In this document: positions 62,898 to 64,000 of the stretch, piece by piece
How positions within the stretch are numbered: the stretch's first letter is position 1
Layout of the letters: every line of letters begins with the position of its first letter
Assembly (NCBI GenBank): GCA_963576725.1
Contig: OY755247.1
Span: 14,510,526 to 14,574,525 of the forward strand
Direction of reading: 5' to 3'
DNA length: 64,000 nucleotides
DNA from: Azorinus chamasolen
Lineage: Eukaryota > Mollusca > Bivalvia > Cardiida > Solecurtidae
The notes under the pieces: generated by a model
Databases searched by the model: none
What the model saw: only the letters and a program-made list of their open reading frames with translations
What the model was told of the DNA's origin: nothing
Position numbers and translations under genes: made by a program

Positions 62898-63531
62898 ATG
62901 CCACGTCTTTCTCAATATCAAAGAAACCAAGCTATTGGTATGCTCAGTGCAGGGTCAATGGCAAATAACGTCGCGCATCATTTTGGCTTCTCTAGACAGA
63001 CTTTTCATAATTTAGTGAATCGGTGAACCGGTACAACATTACCGGGTCTGTCAGAGACCGTGCAAGACCCGATCGCGTACATGCGACAAAGTTACGTACT
63101 GATCGCGTTATCACGTAATCGTCTTTACCAGCAGTCATTGCTGCTCGTCGTTACGGGGTTCTTGCACAGGCGATTATAAACGTTTGAGGCAGAATCAAGT
63201 TCCTATTCGTGCTCTATTAGAATCGCAACGTGTTCTTAACCCTTACAACGCTGAATTTTCAAATGGACTCTTCCAAAATTCAAATAGGTCAAGCTTATAG
63301 TGAATATTTAGGGATGTTTTCTAAAGAAAAGTGTAACATGACAAACAGTGCAGACCCTGATGAGTGGGCTCCCATAGGAGCCCTCTCATCTGGGTCTACA
63401 CTGTTTGCAAAGGACATTAGTGACTCGGGTCCCGCACTATAAGGGTTAACGCGCTCGTACAACGTTACGTAAATTCAATGAGGCAACGTATTCTGCAATG
63501 CATTGGTAAAAATGGAGGTCACACAGGTTAG
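62898..63531 (+). pseudogene. Tc1/mariner-type transposase remnant, split by T6
   Basis: From the ATG at 62898 the frame reads MPRLSQYQRNQAIGMLSAGS, then a helix-turn-helix-like stretch (VAHHFGFSRQTFHNLVNR) and a TGA at 63024. In a shifted frame, YNITGSVRDRARPDR follows, as in the N-terminal DNA-binding part of Tc1 transposases (TGSV...R.R...GRPR), then TAA near 63115. After the T6 element, NSMRQRILQCIGKNGGHTG and a stop (63529-63531) match the characteristic Tc1 C-terminus (MRRR...GGHTRY). The whole catalytic DDE region, roughly 200 or more residues in the family, is missing. The gene is inactive: deletion, frameshift and stops. The identification rests on remembered family motifs. Confidence 0.75.
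63240..63445. mobile_element. T6 MITE nested in the transposase remnant
   Basis: TTAA at 63236-63239 and 63446-63449. CCCTTACAACGCTGAATTTT at the left, CCCGCACTATAAGGG at the right. Core CTGATGAGTGGGCTCCCATA and complement, flanked by AACAGTGCAGACC/GGTCTACACTG. Confidence 0.9.
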
Positions 63532-64000
63532 TGATGATTTTTGCAACATCACTTAAAGTATGCAGTCAGAATTTTCTTGTTTCCAAATGCTGTGTGGTTA
63601 TTTTAATTTTAATAAATTTTCATTTCGACCCCTCTCAACTGAATAATTCTTTAAAAAAATATGCAATATCTGATTTGCATCCAATAAATTACACAGAGAC
63701 ATCAAAGTGGCAGCGAATCCTGGATTACAAAAAAAATAACCCGAATATAAATTTATTATTAAAATGTATACTTTTGAATAATTTTGAAATGTAAAGTTTT
63801 CCTTTTGATTAAGTGTACAGCCACCTGATTTCAAACACATGTATGCTTATGCATAAATGGTCTATTTAGAGTGGTTTTACTATACATTCAACAGTTTGAT
63901 AGTATTATGCAATTGTCACCTTTTCACTTGGTATATTTCAAGATGCATTTTGACAGTTATTATTTTGTCTCTTTTGCGTTTGAGCCATTTCGTAAACGGT
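63532..64000. other. No recognisable feature
   Basis: AT-rich. Overlapping 80-87 codon frames on opposite strands (63531-63840) have no recognised motif. GGTCTATTTAGAGTGGTTTT, ACTATA near 63860 may be a decayed P-type end. Confidence 0.4.

Noticed and set aside
37155..63449. An active piggyBac, pogo or hAT transposase gene
   Set aside because: No frame has the length or motifs. The only transposase trace is the broken Tc1-type one, which does not match the ends of the other families.

Overview
This is eukaryotic, animal-type DNA, almost certainly from a bivalve mollusc. It is AT-rich, and I found no intact protein-coding gene, no rRNA gene and no functional tRNA gene in 64 kb. The bivalve assignment is an inference from repeat style: arrays rich in TGACCTTGACC, (TCTG/TCCG)n tracts next to short hairpins followed by 110-190 bp monomer arrays, a tRNA-derived SINE, and very many small palindromic transposons. 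No species call is possible.

Most of the window is short non-autonomous inverted-repeat elements (MITEs) with a near-perfect palindromic core. Two superclasses can be separated by target site. TTAA class (piggyBac-like ends, TTAA then CCC...GGG then TTAA), named here by core: T1 (GACCCTGATCAGACGGCTCC; outer ends T1a, CCCTGTTCTATGTTTATTCC, or T1b, with GAATATTCATGTAAGAAAT), T2 (CCAGATGAGACGCCGAGTAA; outer ends a, b, c), T3 (AAATAGAGCATTTGCTCCTA), T4 (TGATGAGACAGCTCCTGCAG), T5 (CAGATCAGACGCCGCCTTTT), T6 (TGATGAGNGGGCTCC), T7 (TCTGATCAGACGCCGCATAA). TA class (pogo/Tigger-like ends, TA then CAGT...ACTG then TA), named by terminal repeat: P1 CAGTAAAACCTCGATTATTC, P2 CAGTGAAACCCCGCTAATGC, P3 CAGTAAAACTCCTCTAAACC, P4 CAGTTGAACTTCGATATCTC, P5 CAGTGAACCCTCATTATACC, P6 CAGAGGTCCAGATAAGATGC, P7 CAGTGCTCCCTCTCTACAAC, P8 CAGTAAAACCTCTCTTAAGT, P9 CAGTCGACACTTATTAGCTT. 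P1 to P4 and P8 share one core (core alpha: GCTTAATGCAGG, then ATGCAGAAAGCTCC). P6 and P7 share another (core beta: GTGACCACTCTTTAGAATCG).

Layout. 1-7.4 kb: MITEs, a SINE tail and the left arm of a 1.4 kb inverted repeat. 7.6-9.6 kb: a 12-unit satellite with dense nuclear-receptor-type half-sites. 10-14.2 kb: MITEs and the right arm of the inverted repeat. 14.8-16.1 kb: two adjacent hairpin-plus-array elements. 16-29.8 kb: dense MITEs, several nested. 29.9-34.4 kb: a region bounded by near-identical inverted ends with GTGAAAAA subterminal motifs. 34.5-35.8 and 57.9-59.3 kb: two copies of a giant palindromic element with intact 8-bp target duplications. 36-46.5 kb: hairpin-plus-array elements, a SINE and TTAA insertions. 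46.5-62.4 kb: more MITEs and a 65-bp satellite. 62.9-63.5 kb: a decayed Tc1-type transposase gene split by a T6 element, the only recognisable protein remnant.

The most interesting signal is modularity. The same palindromic centre, GCTCCT(AT or GC)AGGAGC, and longer cores recur inside elements whose ends and target-site types differ, and many copies have lost exactly one arm up to the centre. This suggests that palindrome-centred breakage and core exchange have shaped these families. All family names are mine, all similarities were judged by eye, and no database was searched.
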